In this document: positions 9,471-17,820 of the stretch, one piece after another
How positions within the stretch are numbered: position 1 is the stretch's first letter
Layout: each line of letters starts with the position of its first letter
Source of the DNA: G942493375 sp942493375
GTDB lineage: Bacteria; Armatimonadota; UBA5829
Direction of reading: 5' to 3'
Length of the DNA: 64,000 nt
Assembly: GCA_942493375.1 (NCBI GenBank)
Contig: OW818698.1
Location: 744,001 to 808,000 of the forward strand
Notes under the pieces: generated by a model
What the model was told of the DNA's origin: nothing
Seen by the model: only the letters and a program-made list of their open reading frames with translations
Databases searched by the model: none
Position numbers and translations under genes: made by a program

Positions 9471-10271
9471 ATGAAAGATTCCAAAGTCTTCAATTTCTCG
9501 TTTGTTCAGATTGTTTTACTAGCAGTTATATTGCTGATGCTGACATGTGTAGAGATTCTTGCATCATCAGGTAGCAGTGCTATAAAAACATCTGAAATTG
9601 GTGCACTTAATTACCCTATAGACAAAACTGTTATACGCAATCCCTGGTTGATTGCTGCTGCAAGTAATTGGCCTTCGATGATTGTAGAAAAACTAGTCTT
9701 GAATACATCTGTACCTACTGAAGTCGACCAAGAACGCTTCACAAAATGGATTAGAGGCACTGTAAATAACCAGTGGTTATTTAATGACATCGAAAGTGTC
9801 CCATATCTGACAGATTTAGGATTTGTTCATGTGAAGACGAATGCTGAGTATCAAGTCCGGATACGCGAAGCTCAAAAACCTATGTCTAAAGGCTCGCACG
9901 TAATGATCAAAGCCATAGTCATGGCTATTACGCCTTTATCTGGAGATATCCATCTACCAAAGACAGAATGTGAATTTTTGTTTCTCCTGCAATCTTTCCT
10001 AAATCCGGAATTAGGAGATTTCTTGAAGTCCGAAGACCTGCGGATGTTAACCGGAGAATGTATCCTGCCTCCCGTACACAAAAAATTGGGAGGTGGTATA
10101 TTTCTGGCTGTATGGCCACAAAAATCATCAATGGGGATCCAGTTATATGCTTGGACTGATGGAAAGATTATGCTGGTTGTGTTTTACGAGGATGGGCAGT
10201 ATACTGATGGACCACCTCGAAAGCCAGAGGTAAATCCGTTACCGCAGCCTGTTAGGATAAAGCATCTATAG
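9471..10271 (+). CDS. Exported or membrane-anchored protein of unknown function
   Basis: The 266-residue product begins with a signal peptide or anchor (FSFVQIVLLAVILLMLTCVEILAS). The mature part is mixed alpha/beta and ends in a proline-rich tail (GPPRKPEVNPLPQP). A ribosome site (AAGGGAA) precedes the ATG. I do not recognise the family. It follows the GH20-like gene by 62 bases on the same strand and could be co-transcribed. The downstream spacer carries an unusual set of nested hairpins at 10313-10391. Confidence 0.72.
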   Translation: MKDSKVFNFSFVQIVLLAVILLMLTCVEILASSGSSAIKTSEIGALNYPIDKTVIRNPWLIAAASNWPSMIVEKLVLNTSVPTEVDQERFTKWIRGTVNNQWLFNDIESVPYLTDLGFVHVKTNAEYQVRIREAQKPMSKGSHVMIKAIVMAITPLSGDIHLPKTECEFLFLLQSFLNPELGDFLKSEDLRMLTGECILPPVHKKLGGGIFLAVWPQKSSMGIQLYAWTDGKIMLVVFYEDGQYTDGPPRKPEVNPLPQPVRIKHL

Positions 10272-10312
10272 TAATTGTCTCTAACAAACCAATGATGGTC
10301 TTAATTATCTAC

Positions 10313-10391
10313 GACCAAGAAATAACTCAGTGGACATCCATGTCCAGTTACTGTATGAAGACATGAATGTCTACTATATTGCGCCTTGGTC
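10313..10391. other. Three-stem structured element (possible terminator or small RNA)
   Basis: GACCAAG at 10313-10319 pairs with CTTGGTC at 10385-10391. Enclosed are two smaller hairpins: TGGACAT at 10331-10337 with ATGTCCA at 10340-10346, and AGACAT at 10359-10364 with ATGTCT at 10367-10372. The result is a compact three-way junction in about 79 bases. It lies between convergent genes (ends at 10271 and 10479), so a two-way terminator is the simplest reading. No U-run follows. Confidence 0.45.
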
Positions 10392-10478
10392 ATTGATCAC
10401 ACGTCCGATTGTCAGCTTTTGCTTTGTTAAGTAACCACTGTCGAATTGAAGCAGGAATGTTGGTGACTGGTTTTGGAG

Positions 10479-11099
10479 TCACAGCATTGCCTCCAGATAT
10501 GGTTTCATTATTTTTTCGACTCGACAGATACGAGCATAACAGAGTAGTTTATCTGCATCGAATGCTCTTTGCTGCATATATAGTTTGAGTGCTTCAAGAG
10601 TTATATCCATTCCCAGTTTATTCCGAAACTTGAAGCAGTCGGCTATTGTCTTCTCCCTGTTATAGATATGAACTGAAATACCGTCTATAATATGATCCTC
10701 TACCCCTGCTTCGAGACTTTTATCGGAGAATCGGTGGACTGTCAGTGGTGGATAACCGATCTGTGGTGTTTGCGCACCAAGCTCCAGAGCTATCGATACT
10801 GAATGGGGAATCTGTGTTGTGATCTTGTGAAATGCAAGAGCAGAAACCAGACAGATAATTGCCCTTGGAATTCGTGATGCAACTGTTACCAAATCAACAT
10901 TCGTAAGCGGCTTCCGCTCAGCCAGTCTGAAGACCCCACGGGAGATCTGCTCAAGGATACCATTGTCCCGGAGATTATAGAAGACACGCGGATGTATCCC
11001 ATCCCGCAACGCTTCGGACGTCCGGATTATTCCACCCATATTTTCAATAAGTTGTTTGGCTTTCTGTTCTGCAGCGGCCTGGTTTATGACTTCACTCAT
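10479..11099 (-). CDS. AbiEi-type antitoxin/regulator, orphan
   Basis: The 206-residue protein matches the AbiEi family of type IV toxin-antitoxin antitoxins. It has an N-terminal winged helix (GGIIRTSEALRDGIHPRVFYNLRDNGILEQISRGVFRL) and then the AbiEi core, with ASRIPRAIICLVSALAFH, IYNREKTIADCFKFRNKLG, and ALKLYMQ near the end. Classical AbiE operons have the nucleotidyltransferase toxin AbiEii directly downstream. Here the 200 bases after the stop contain no such gene, only the structured element at 10313-10391. The protein may therefore be a stand-alone DNA-binding regulator or the survivor of a lost pair. Only a weak AGG site precedes the ATG. Confidence 0.85.
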   Translation of the reverse strand: MSEVINQAAAEQKAKQLIENMGGIIRTSEALRDGIHPRVFYNLRDNGILEQISRGVFRLAERKPLTNVDLVTVASRIPRAIICLVSALAFHKITTQIPHSVSIALELGAQTPQIGYPPLTVHRFSDKSLEAGVEDHIIDGISVHIYNREKTIADCFKFRNKLGMDITLEALKLYMQQRAFDADKLLCYARICRVEKIMKPYLEAML

Positions 11100-11268
11100 G
11101 ATAGTAATACCTATACTTATTTACTTCTATAGTTATTATTATCCATATATTAGAAAAAAGCAAACATGTTGTCTGAGACATCGCACCTAGGTTATGAATC
11201 AATCGAGTGATTTGCCATTCACAATCACCGATTCAACCTGCGAATAATTGCTTTGCGCAAGCACATTG

Positions 11269-11334
11269 CTATACTGCCTGTTGCTCTACCAGTTCCCCTA
11301 CCACCCGATCAGAGACAAAACGGCAGACAGTCAA
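11269..11334 (-). pseudogene. Broken 3' end of a second GH127-like gene
   Basis: Immediately after the stop of the 191-residue gene, the reverse strand reads TVCRFVSDRVVGEL and then runs to a TAG at 11269-11271. The intact GH127-like gene at 11996-13882 ends KTVCRFVPDRVVRNW. Over about 45 bases the two DNA stretches match closely, and many of the differences fall at silent positions, as expected for coding sequence that diverged under selection before it was broken. It looks like the tail of a former tandem copy, or a duplicated end left by insertion or deletion around 11339-11914. Confidence 0.6.
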
Positions 11335-11338
11335 TATG

Positions 11339-11914
11339 CTACCATTCGCCTTTTCGTTGCGAGATTAATCCCCATTCTTTTCCTATGGAGAGTTCGCAGA
11401 GTATTTTACCGTGGTTATTGCCAAAGCGTATTTTTCGTTCATTCCGTAATACAGTCACATAGTCAAAAAACGGATCAGATTTGAATGCAGGAGTTCCTGC
11501 ATATATCAGCTCCCAACTGGTATATCGGTAGGATACATTACTATAGATGAATACTACCCATACAGCTTTACCATAGCCAAAATCATGAGCAACCAGAAAT
11601 AGATCACGTCCAATATTCTGGACTAATTCAAAGTGGTTCTTATCTGCCCATGTCACTAATTCAGATCTGGTTTTCGCTGTACGAAGTAAATCCCATCCAG
11701 TCTTGTCATATGCATTGGTTTTCACTTTATCAGGTATGTTTGGATATCTAAATTCAATTGGACCAGGTAATAAATAGCCGATTCTGGTTGTTAAATGTTT
11801 TGTGTTATTCTTCTCTGGTTTGAGTTTACCTTGAATTGGAGCTTGTAATTGCAAACACATTACAACAACGAGTGTCAGAAATCCGGCAATACTAAGATAG
11901 AAATATCGACACAT
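11339..11914 (-). CDS. Membrane-anchored protein of unknown function
   Basis: The 191-residue product starts with a hydrophobic anchor or signal (YFYLSIAGFLTLVVVMCLQL) followed by a hydrophilic, mixed-structure domain with no family I can name. A strong GGAGG lies 9 bases before the ATG, so it is very likely expressed. It lies downstream of, and on the same strand as, the GH127-like gene. The same GH127 3' end appears again, broken, just beyond its stop, so this gene is bracketed by two copies of one gene's tail. That suggests it arrived, or was trapped, during a duplication. Confidence 0.7.
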   Translation of the reverse strand: MCRYFYLSIAGFLTLVVVMCLQLQAPIQGKLKPEKNNTKHLTTRIGYLLPGPIEFRYPNIPDKVKTNAYDKTGWDLLRTAKTRSELVTWADKNHFELVQNIGRDLFLVAHDFGYGKAVWVVFIYSNVSYRYTSWELIYAGTPAFKSDPFFDYVTVLRNERKIRFGNNHGKILCELSIGKEWGLISQRKGEW

Positions 11915-11995
11915 AATTCAGATCCTCCATCATTACAACCAATCCAATTACGCGATCAGACCCGATATCATTCCCAAAGCAACTACCATCTCCAC

Positions 11996-13882
11996 TTACC
12001 AATTCCTCACTACCCTATCAGGCACAAATCGACAGACAGTTTTCATTGGCGCAGCTTTAGCAGTTTTCAGGTGATCCCTTAGATACATTGGGTATGAACC
12101 CTTGCTGTCATCTCTGGGGGATAGGTCTACCAGGGTTCCACCACGGAATTTGCAGGTGTATACCTGTTCTTCGGAGGAGTTGGCGTTTATTGTGTGGTGG
12201 GTGGTGTATTCCTTGATGGGGAAGGTCAGGATGGCTTTATCTCCAGGATTGAGGTCATCGATTATGGCATAGTTGCCTACGAAGTCATTGGGGCGGTCGG
12301 TGTTGTTTACTTGTATACGGAGGTCTTTTCTGGTTACCCATTCGGGGATGCGGACGGATATTCTTTTGGCTGATTTGTTTTGGATGACTACTTTGCCTTC
12401 GTATGGCAGATAGCTGTTGATATCTACGAGTTTTGATGCACGGTTCAGCAGGAGGTTTATCTGGGCGTTGTTACCATCTTCACGGACTATTCCTTCCCAG
12501 GCATAGTAGAGCCCCTGGGTGGCGTTGCCTGTGCAGCAGTTCATTACCCAGAGGTCTTTTATACTTGATGGAGTGGAGAGTCCTCCAAATACTCCGATGC
12601 TGCGGGCGATGACATTGTCATAATTGAGCTGCCCGGGATACTGCCAGTATTCCCCTGTTTCTTTGTCCGAAAGTTGCCCGGCAAATTGACTGACTATATT
12701 CTCCAGCAGGTCCGTGCGGGTAAGCTGCTGCTCTACAAGGTGATTGCGGACGACCGAATCTACGTTGTCCCAGTAGTCACCTAATCCGCAGTCTGAGAGC
12801 CTTATACCGAGTGCAGTGAGATCACCAAGGGCACAGGCTTCGACCATATTGAGAGCACCCGGGAAGCAGTTGATCCAGCCTATTCTGGGGATGCCCTGGC
12901 TGAGGGTGAACTCATATGCACGCTGCACGAACTCCAGTGCGCGTTCATCTCCTGTGGCCCTTCCATATTCCAGTATGCCTCTCAGACCTATGGCACGTGC
13001 ATGAAAATGGCTGTACCAGTGCCCCTGCTCGCTGCCTGCTGTAAATGCAGGATCCGGTTTGCCTGGAGCTACCTGCCCTGCAAGACCTGTGCGGTCACCA
13101 TCCGGATCAAGCACCCCTCCCCAGAACTTCGGGAGCATGCAGAAGTTGGTCAGCCTGGTTGCCAGGTCCAGCGCAACCGGATCACCGGTCCTTGCATACC
13201 ACTGGCTTGCTCCATATATCTGATGACCGTGGTAACCTACAACTGATCCCTCTCCCCCTTCGGTCTCTCCCAGGGGTTCATCGGTGTTTATCCAACCTGA
13301 TTTCGGGTAAGTAAACGGCTCTCCCCATCCACCTTTTGTAGGATAGTAGCAGTAGTCGTCTTTGCGAATGGCAATACGGCTCATACCGTCGGTCAGTTCA
13401 TCAGCCAGCTTGTCACATTCTTCACCTCCACCGGCTTCACTCCAAACCATAAGGGCTCTAACCATCCGACCGGAGATGCTGACAGCAAAGTCCTCATCCC
13501 TGCCTTCAGAGGAGAAAGCAGGCGCATAGACATTGCGCCAGGGTCTTCTCGGGTCATACCTGTCCCAGTAAAGACCGTCCTCTATGCGGCTGACGAGTTC
13601 CTTTCTGAACACAGCTTCAAGGTCTGCATACTGATCGCTACCGGACATAATCCGCATCAGGGGGAATGACTCACCAAACTTGGTATCGCAGGTAGTCCCT
13701 GCGGAACCCCAATGTGAAAAGAAAGGCCGGTCGCAGCAGAAAGTGATGTGGAAGAACATCGTCATCAGTTCAGGATCGATGCAGCCACCCATACCATTAA
13801 CAGCCAACCCAGCCCGCTCTGCAAGGTCCAGCGTATCCGGAACCTCTGCTTCATACCATTTACCGGTGATTTTGGGATACAT
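11996..13882 (-). CDS. GH127-like (beta-L-arabinofuranosidase superfamily) enzyme
   Basis: The 628-residue protein has an (alpha/alpha)-barrel N-terminal part and a C-terminal beta-sandwich (LLLNRASKLVDINSYLPYEG, RISVRIPEW, GDKAILTFPI), as in GH127/GH146 enzymes. GH127 enzymes bind zinc through Glu-X-Cys and a later Cys-Cys pair, one Cys being the nucleophile. Here VEACAL supplies Glu348 and Cys350, and MNCCTGN supplies Cys449 and Cys450, so the zinc set is conserved. The general-acid Glu found 16 residues before the Glu ligand in the characterised enzyme is not obvious at that spacing. There is no signal peptide, so it is probably cytoplasmic and acts on imported oligosaccharides. GAGG lies 6 bases before the ATG. 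It is divergent from the PL26-like gene. Confidence 0.82.
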   Translation of the reverse strand: MYPKITGKWYEAEVPDTLDLAERAGLAVNGMGGCIDPELMTMFFHITFCCDRPFFSHWGSAGTTCDTKFGESFPLMRIMSGSDQYADLEAVFRKELVSRIEDGLYWDRYDPRRPWRNVYAPAFSSEGRDEDFAVSISGRMVRALMVWSEAGGGEECDKLADELTDGMSRIAIRKDDYCYYPTKGGWGEPFTYPKSGWINTDEPLGETEGGEGSVVGYHGHQIYGASQWYARTGDPVALDLATRLTNFCMLPKFWGGVLDPDGDRTGLAGQVAPGKPDPAFTAGSEQGHWYSHFHARAIGLRGILEYGRATGDERALEFVQRAYEFTLSQGIPRIGWINCFPGALNMVEACALGDLTALGIRLSDCGLGDYWDNVDSVVRNHLVEQQLTRTDLLENIVSQFAGQLSDKETGEYWQYPGQLNYDNVIARSIGVFGGLSTPSSIKDLWVMNCCTGNATQGLYYAWEGIVREDGNNAQINLLLNRASKLVDINSYLPYEGKVVIQNKSAKRISVRIPEWVTRKDLRIQVNNTDRPNDFVGNYAIIDDLNPGDKAILTFPIKEYTTHHTINANSSEEQVYTCKFRGGTLVDLSPRDDSKGSYPMYLRDHLKTAKAAPMKTVCRFVPDRVVRNW

Positions 13883-13913
13883 AGCTAACCTCGGTAATTG
13901 ATAATTGACAACA

Positions 13914-14009
13914 GCAATTGATAATTGACAATTGATAATGCATAATGAAAAAGAACAGAGACATTTAACTCTGATTCATTGTCAACTGTCAATTATCAAT
14001 TGTCAATTG
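13914..14009. repeat. CAATTGATAATTGAC inverted repeats between divergent genes
   Basis: CAATTGATAATTGACAATTG (13915-13934) and related units on the left face their reverse complement, GTCAATTATCAATTGTC, at 13987-14003 on the right. A spacer of about 50 bases separates the arms. The repeat covers most of the divergent promoter region for the GH127-like and PL26-like genes. It also creates artificial open frames upstream of the real start at 14027. Confidence 0.7.
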
Positions 14010-14026
14010 TGATATGGGGGATTGTT

Positions 14027-16405
14027 GTGAGTTTTGCGGGTGGATTCATACTGTGCGTACTAGTGTTGGTATTGCTTCTGGTGCCGAACTGGGGTTCGGC
14101 GGTCCCGGGAACGGACTGGGTTGGACGGTTTGGGAATTATCAGCCTGTGGCTGTGGGTAATGGAGTTTGTGCAAAGAGCCGTGTTGGGCTTCCGGGGTTC
14201 TCGGTGACTCCTGCTGCAATTGGGAGGCAGATTGTTAGAGTCTCGCTGCCGTTTCCTGCCCGGTCATTGCCGGAGAATGCGGGGGTTGTTGTCAGATCCG
14301 GTAAGAGCGAGATTGTGCCTGATTTGCGTGTACTTACCTACCACCCGGGTAAGCCACGTTGTGTTCGCAGGGCTATTGTTACGTTTGTTTTTGAGTTTAC
14401 AGATATGAGAACCCGGCAGTTTGCGCTTGCACTGGCGCCTGGTAAGGTGAACAAGGCAGTCGATAAGGACACACGTATTGGGGATCTGGCGATTCGTTTT
14501 ACTGATGATTCGGTGCAGGTTACTCGAGGTGGAAGAGATCTGTGGAATGCTGAACTGATTGCCCCACCCCTTAAATCAACATCAACTCCGGTGCTGGAGA
14601 CTGTTGAACATGGCAGGAGTTATCTCTGGGTAAGGTTGCTTGTGCCGGATGAATTATGGCCCCGGATTATCGAGGTCCGTGCTGATTCTCTGGGAACTGT
14701 TGCTGTAAAGGCGCATATTCAGCGGATGGAAGCAGAGGACGGTTATGCTCCGAACCTTGGCTGGAAGATAAATGGCCTGCAAGCAAAGTCAGTAAAGTCA
14801 GCTGAGCAGGAGCTTAAGGTTGCACAGGAGCCTGTTGTTCATTCGTTTGTAACCGGAAATGAAGCTTTTGTATCGACTGATTACAACCGTGTCAGTTTTC
14901 CGGATGCTCCAATGCTCCGGCGTGGTGAGATTACAGTTACAGGCTCTGATGTCACCTATATGCGAAGTCATGCGGCGGATAAAATCCCGCACCAGGAAGC
15001 TGCATGGCGGACTGCGGAGTTTGTTGTCAGTCCTTTGAGAGCTGCTCCATTGAATGCTGTCCTGGAACCATCACACAAGATCAACATCCCGGCGAAATAC
15101 TTCGATGCCATATATGGTTCAGGTAAAGAGCAGAATGTTTCTAAATGGCCGGTTTTAGCTGACCTCAGCGTGTACCATCGGGATGTGATCTCTAACAGCG
15201 CTATGCGGGGGGATGATTATGGGAATGTAACGGCGAATCCTCCAAATCCGTTCGGAATGAATCGGTTGAATCACTGTCCTCCTTTTATTATGGAATACTA
15301 CCGGACAGGTGATGCACGTCTGCGAGAGACAGCTATTGAGTGGTGCGATAACTTTTATGATCTGTCTATCTGGTGGGGGACGAAGAACGAAGGGGAATTC
15401 GGCGGGACACGTTATAACAACGCGACAGCAATTGGAATTACACATACGGACAATCCGAATTTCATGTGGCGATCAAACTCAGCAGTAACTTTCTGTACAA
15501 AGGGGTTTGATACGTTCTTCTTTGCCTATGAAGAGACCGGGGACCCGCGGATGGCGAACGCTCTGCGCTGGCAGGTGGATTATACCAGGCATATGATCCA
15601 TGCAGGTTTGAACTACTGCAGGTGCATCGGTGATGTATCGGATTTCCTGACCCTCTACAACTACACTGGAGACAAAACGTATATCAACGATGCGTTGCGG
15701 TTGTTCTCGGAGCTTAGGGAATGCCTGTCTACTGGGGATCTGTTTACTGAGGGTGGGAAGGCAATCGATCACAATTTACCATTTATTAATGACGATACCC
15801 AGGGGTATCTGCATCCATTTGCGAAGCCTTATATCATAGGTTATGCACTGCTTGGCCTGCCGGAGCTTGCTCAGCTGAAGCCAAAAGAGCCAAAGTTGCA
15901 CGATGTTGTCCGAGCTGTGGCGGATTTTATGGCGAGGTCGCAGGATCCGGTTGGCGGTTGGCGTTATCCCCACCCTCAGTCCCGATATATGATAGTTAGC
16001 CAGGGTATAGAGCATGCTGCTCAGATTACGCGTGCAGCTGCTTATCTGGAGAGCAGGAAGGAGCCTGTTGACAACCTGCTGGATGCGATTGAGAGAGTCC
16101 TGCAGTGCCGGGTCCTGTCCTGGCAGAAGACCGGGATGATATTCAATGGTCTGGGGGGATGGGAGGATACTGCAGGTGTATTCAAGGACGGCAAGACAGT
16201 CGCTGATTTGTATAAAAAGCCTGATGACCGTGACCCCAGCAGGGACTACACTGAGGGAGCAATCGGGATTGGCGGAGCGCCCCCGGAAGGCATTGTTTAC
16301 TATTGGGAAGTGATGGAGTTCTACCTGAAACACCGGTCTGCTGACAGGCTGTTTAAGGCTACTCCTCAGCTGGAGTCTGTATTGGGGCGGATGAAAGCAA
16401 AATAG
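14027..16405 (+). CDS. Exported PL26/YetA-like polysaccharide-degrading protein (putative)
   Basis: The GTG at 14027 is chosen over an in-frame TTG at 13979: GGGGG lies 6 bases upstream, the start is outside the inverted repeat, and a clean signal peptide follows (SFAGGFILCVLVLVLLLVPN). The N-terminal beta-rich part (GVCAKSRVGLPGFSVT, IVRVSLPFPARSLPENAGV) resembles the start of exo-rhamnogalacturonan lyase/YetA (PL26) proteins. The C-terminal half is an (alpha/alpha)-toroid (NRLNHCPPFIMEYYRTGDAR, DTFFFAYEETGDPRMANA, DFLTLYNYTGDKTYINDA, VADFMARSQDPVGGWRYP). Assignment to PL26 is tentative; it could be an uncharacterised toroid hydrolase. It is likely secreted to attack a polysaccharide. Its neighbours encode GH127-like, esterase and GH42-like enzymes. 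Confidence 0.6.
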   Translation: MSFAGGFILCVLVLVLLLVPNWGSAVPGTDWVGRFGNYQPVAVGNGVCAKSRVGLPGFSVTPAAIGRQIVRVSLPFPARSLPENAGVVVRSGKSEIVPDLRVLTYHPGKPRCVRRAIVTFVFEFTDMRTRQFALALAPGKVNKAVDKDTRIGDLAIRFTDDSVQVTRGGRDLWNAELIAPPLKSTSTPVLETVEHGRSYLWVRLLVPDELWPRIIEVRADSLGTVAVKAHIQRMEAEDGYAPNLGWKINGLQAKSVKSAEQELKVAQEPVVHSFVTGNEAFVSTDYNRVSFPDAPMLRRGEITVTGSDVTYMRSHAADKIPHQEAAWRTAEFVVSPLRAAPLNAVLEPSHKINIPAKYFDAIYGSGKEQNVSKWPVLADLSVYHRDVISNSAMRGDDYGNVTANPPNPFGMNRLNHCPPFIMEYYRTGDARLRETAIEWCDNFYDLSIWWGTKNEGEFGGTRYNNATAIGITHTDNPNFMWRSNSAVTFCTKGFDTFFFAYEETGDPRMANALRWQVDYTRHMIHAGLNYCRCIGDVSDFLTLYNYTGDKTYINDALRLFSELRECLSTGDLFTEGGKAIDHNLPFINDDTQGYLHPFAKPYIIGYALLGLPELAQLKPKEPKLHDVVRAVADFMARSQDPVGGWRYPHPQSRYMIVSQGIEHAAQITRAAAYLESRKEPVDNLLDAIERVLQCRVLSWQKTGMIFNGLGGWEDTAGVFKDGKTVADLYKKPDDRDPSRDYTEGAIGIGGAPPEGIVYYWEVMEFYLKHRSADRLFKATPQLESVLGRMKAK

Positions 16406-16415
16406 CAGATTTTAA

Positions 16416-16443
16416 CCACGGAATACACGGAATACACGGAAAT
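16416..16443 (+). repeat. CCACGGAATACACGGA periodic repeat, copy 2
   Basis: Ten bases after the PL26-like stop there are three 9-base units of CACGGAATA, ending CACGGAAAT. It is the same family as 6871-6900 and 20060-20234, again placed just after a gene. The GGGAAGGG tail is reduced here to TTTTGGGAA. Confidence 0.75.
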
Positions 16444-16517
16444 TTTGGGAATTAAGTTAGGAAAAGTCTTTTTTACAAACAGTAGATGATTACGATTTCT
16501 AGCAGGAGGTATTCGAT

Positions 16518-17618
16518 ATGGGCTCAGGGGAGTATGTTCGTTATGGGATGGCGGATGGACTTGCTACGTTTAGCGAAGCTCAGGTTAAGAGATTGGCCTT
16601 CCCTTTGGCGTATAATCCGGACTGCTGGTTGGATTTTGACAGTTGGCGGATATCTGCCAGGGAAAAGCTGTTGGAATGCCTGCTGACTCCTCCTCCTTTG
16701 GCTGAATTTGATCCCCAGGTGATTGCGACTGAGGACAGAGGCAGTTATGAAGCTCGGAAGCTGGTTTTTAATGTCTCTTCAGACTGTCGAATACCGGCCT
16801 ACCTGATGATTCCGAAAGGTCAGGGGCCCTTTCCGGCAATTATTGCTCTGCACGACCACGGGGCGCATTTTTCTATTGGTAAAGAGAAAGTGATCCGGCC
16901 ATTTGATGAGAGCAGCGAGAGAACTGAGGATGCTGAGCAGTGGGTTGAAGAGTGTTATGGAGGACGGTTTATCGGGGATGAGCTTGCTAAGGGGGGGTAT
17001 GTGGTTTTCTCGATGGATGCATTGTTCTGGGGTGACCGGGGCAGACGTGAGGGCATAGACTTTGAGACCCAGCAGCAGCTGGCAGCTAATCTATTGCAGA
17101 TCGGGATGTGCTGGTCAGGTGTTATTGCCTGGGATGATATCCGCAGTGCTGAGTTTGTTGCTTCTCTACCGGAGGTAGATTCTAATCGAATAGGAGCGAT
17201 AGGTCTATCTGTTGGATCGCACAGGACATGGATGTTGTCTGCTGCAAGTGACCGCATAAAAGCAGGGGCGGCAATCTGCTGGATGGCTACTACTGCATCT
17301 CTAATGGTACCAGGCAACAACCAGACTACCGGGCAGTCGGCATTCTCCATGATCTTTCCAAATTTGCGAAATTTCATGGACTACCTGGATGTAGCGTCTA
17401 TTGCCTGTCCAAAACCTATGCTTTTCTTCAATGGGGAGCAGGACGGTCTTTTTCCGGTTGACGGTGTCAAGGATGCATACGCTAAGATGCGCAGGATCTG
17501 GTCCAGCAAGGATGCTTCCGATAAACTGGTTACAAAACTATGGGATGTGCCTCATGTGTTTAACCGGGAGATGCAGGGAGAGGCGTTTGAGTTTATTGAT
17601 AAGTGGCTCGGTTTTTAG
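16518..17618 (+). CDS. Alpha/beta-hydrolase, carbohydrate-esterase or dienelactone-hydrolase type
   Basis: The 366-residue protein has the alpha/beta-hydrolase fold. The nucleophile elbow is GLSVGS (Ser231), the acid Asp309 in FFNGEQDGLFP and the His346 in DVPHVFN, forming a complete triad. The strand and oxyanion region reads FPAIIALHDHG. It resembles the cytosolic acetyl-xylan-esterase-like group (Abhydrolase_7/DLH), which removes acyl groups from sugars or hydrolyses lactones. There is no signal peptide. A strong AGGAGG lies 8 bases before the ATG. It lies between the PL26-like and GH42-like genes and may deacylate the oligosaccharides they handle; that is inference. Confidence 0.82.
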   Translation: MGSGEYVRYGMADGLATFSEAQVKRLAFPLAYNPDCWLDFDSWRISAREKLLECLLTPPPLAEFDPQVIATEDRGSYEARKLVFNVSSDCRIPAYLMIPKGQGPFPAIIALHDHGAHFSIGKEKVIRPFDESSERTEDAEQWVEECYGGRFIGDELAKGGYVVFSMDALFWGDRGRREGIDFETQQQLAANLLQIGMCWSGVIAWDDIRSAEFVASLPEVDSNRIGAIGLSVGSHRTWMLSAASDRIKAGAAICWMATTASLMVPGNNQTTGQSAFSMIFPNLRNFMDYLDVASIACPKPMLFFNGEQDGLFPVDGVKDAYAKMRRIWSSKDASDKLVTKLWDVPHVFNREMQGEAFEFIDKWLGF

Positions 17619-17755
17619 TTGATAGTTGAAAGTGGATAGTGGAAAGTTGATAGTTTATAGTGGATAGTTGAAAGTGGATAGTGGATAGTTGAAAGTGGAT
17701 AGTGGATAGTGGATAGTGGAAAGTTGATAGTGGAAAGTGGAAAGTTGATAGTTGA
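17619..17755. repeat. GATAGT(T/G)GAAAGTGGATAGT tandem repeat
   Basis: Directly after the hydrolase stop, about 135 bases consist of imperfect repeats of GATAGTTGA, AAAGTTGATAGT and AAAGTGGATAGT-like units. There are no unique spacers, so it is not a CRISPR. It ends just before the 15-bp hairpin at 17764. Confidence 0.8.
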
Positions 17756-17763
17756 CAATGAGA

Positions 17764-17801
17764 TTTCCAGTGGAGGGAGGTTTTTGTCCCTCCACTGGAA
17801 A
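17764..17801. terminator. 15-bp perfect hairpin between convergent genes
   Basis: TTTCCAGTGGAGGGA (17764-17778) pairs perfectly with TCCCTCCACTGGAAA (17787-17801) across an 8-base loop. It lies between the rightward hydrolase (ends 17618) and the leftward GH42-like gene (ends 17821). As the A/T ends make it work in either direction, a bidirectional terminator is the likely role. Confidence 0.65.
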
Positions 17802-17820
17802 GCATTAGTTGTCGATATCC

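Noticed and set aside
13979..14026. TTG start and extra N-terminal residues for the PL26-like gene
   Set aside because: This stretch lies inside an intergenic inverted repeat and lacks a ribosome site; GTG at 14027 is better placed.
17619..17755. Repeat block considered as a CRISPR array
   Set aside because: Units are short, imperfect and directly adjoining, with no unique spacers, and no cas gene is near.
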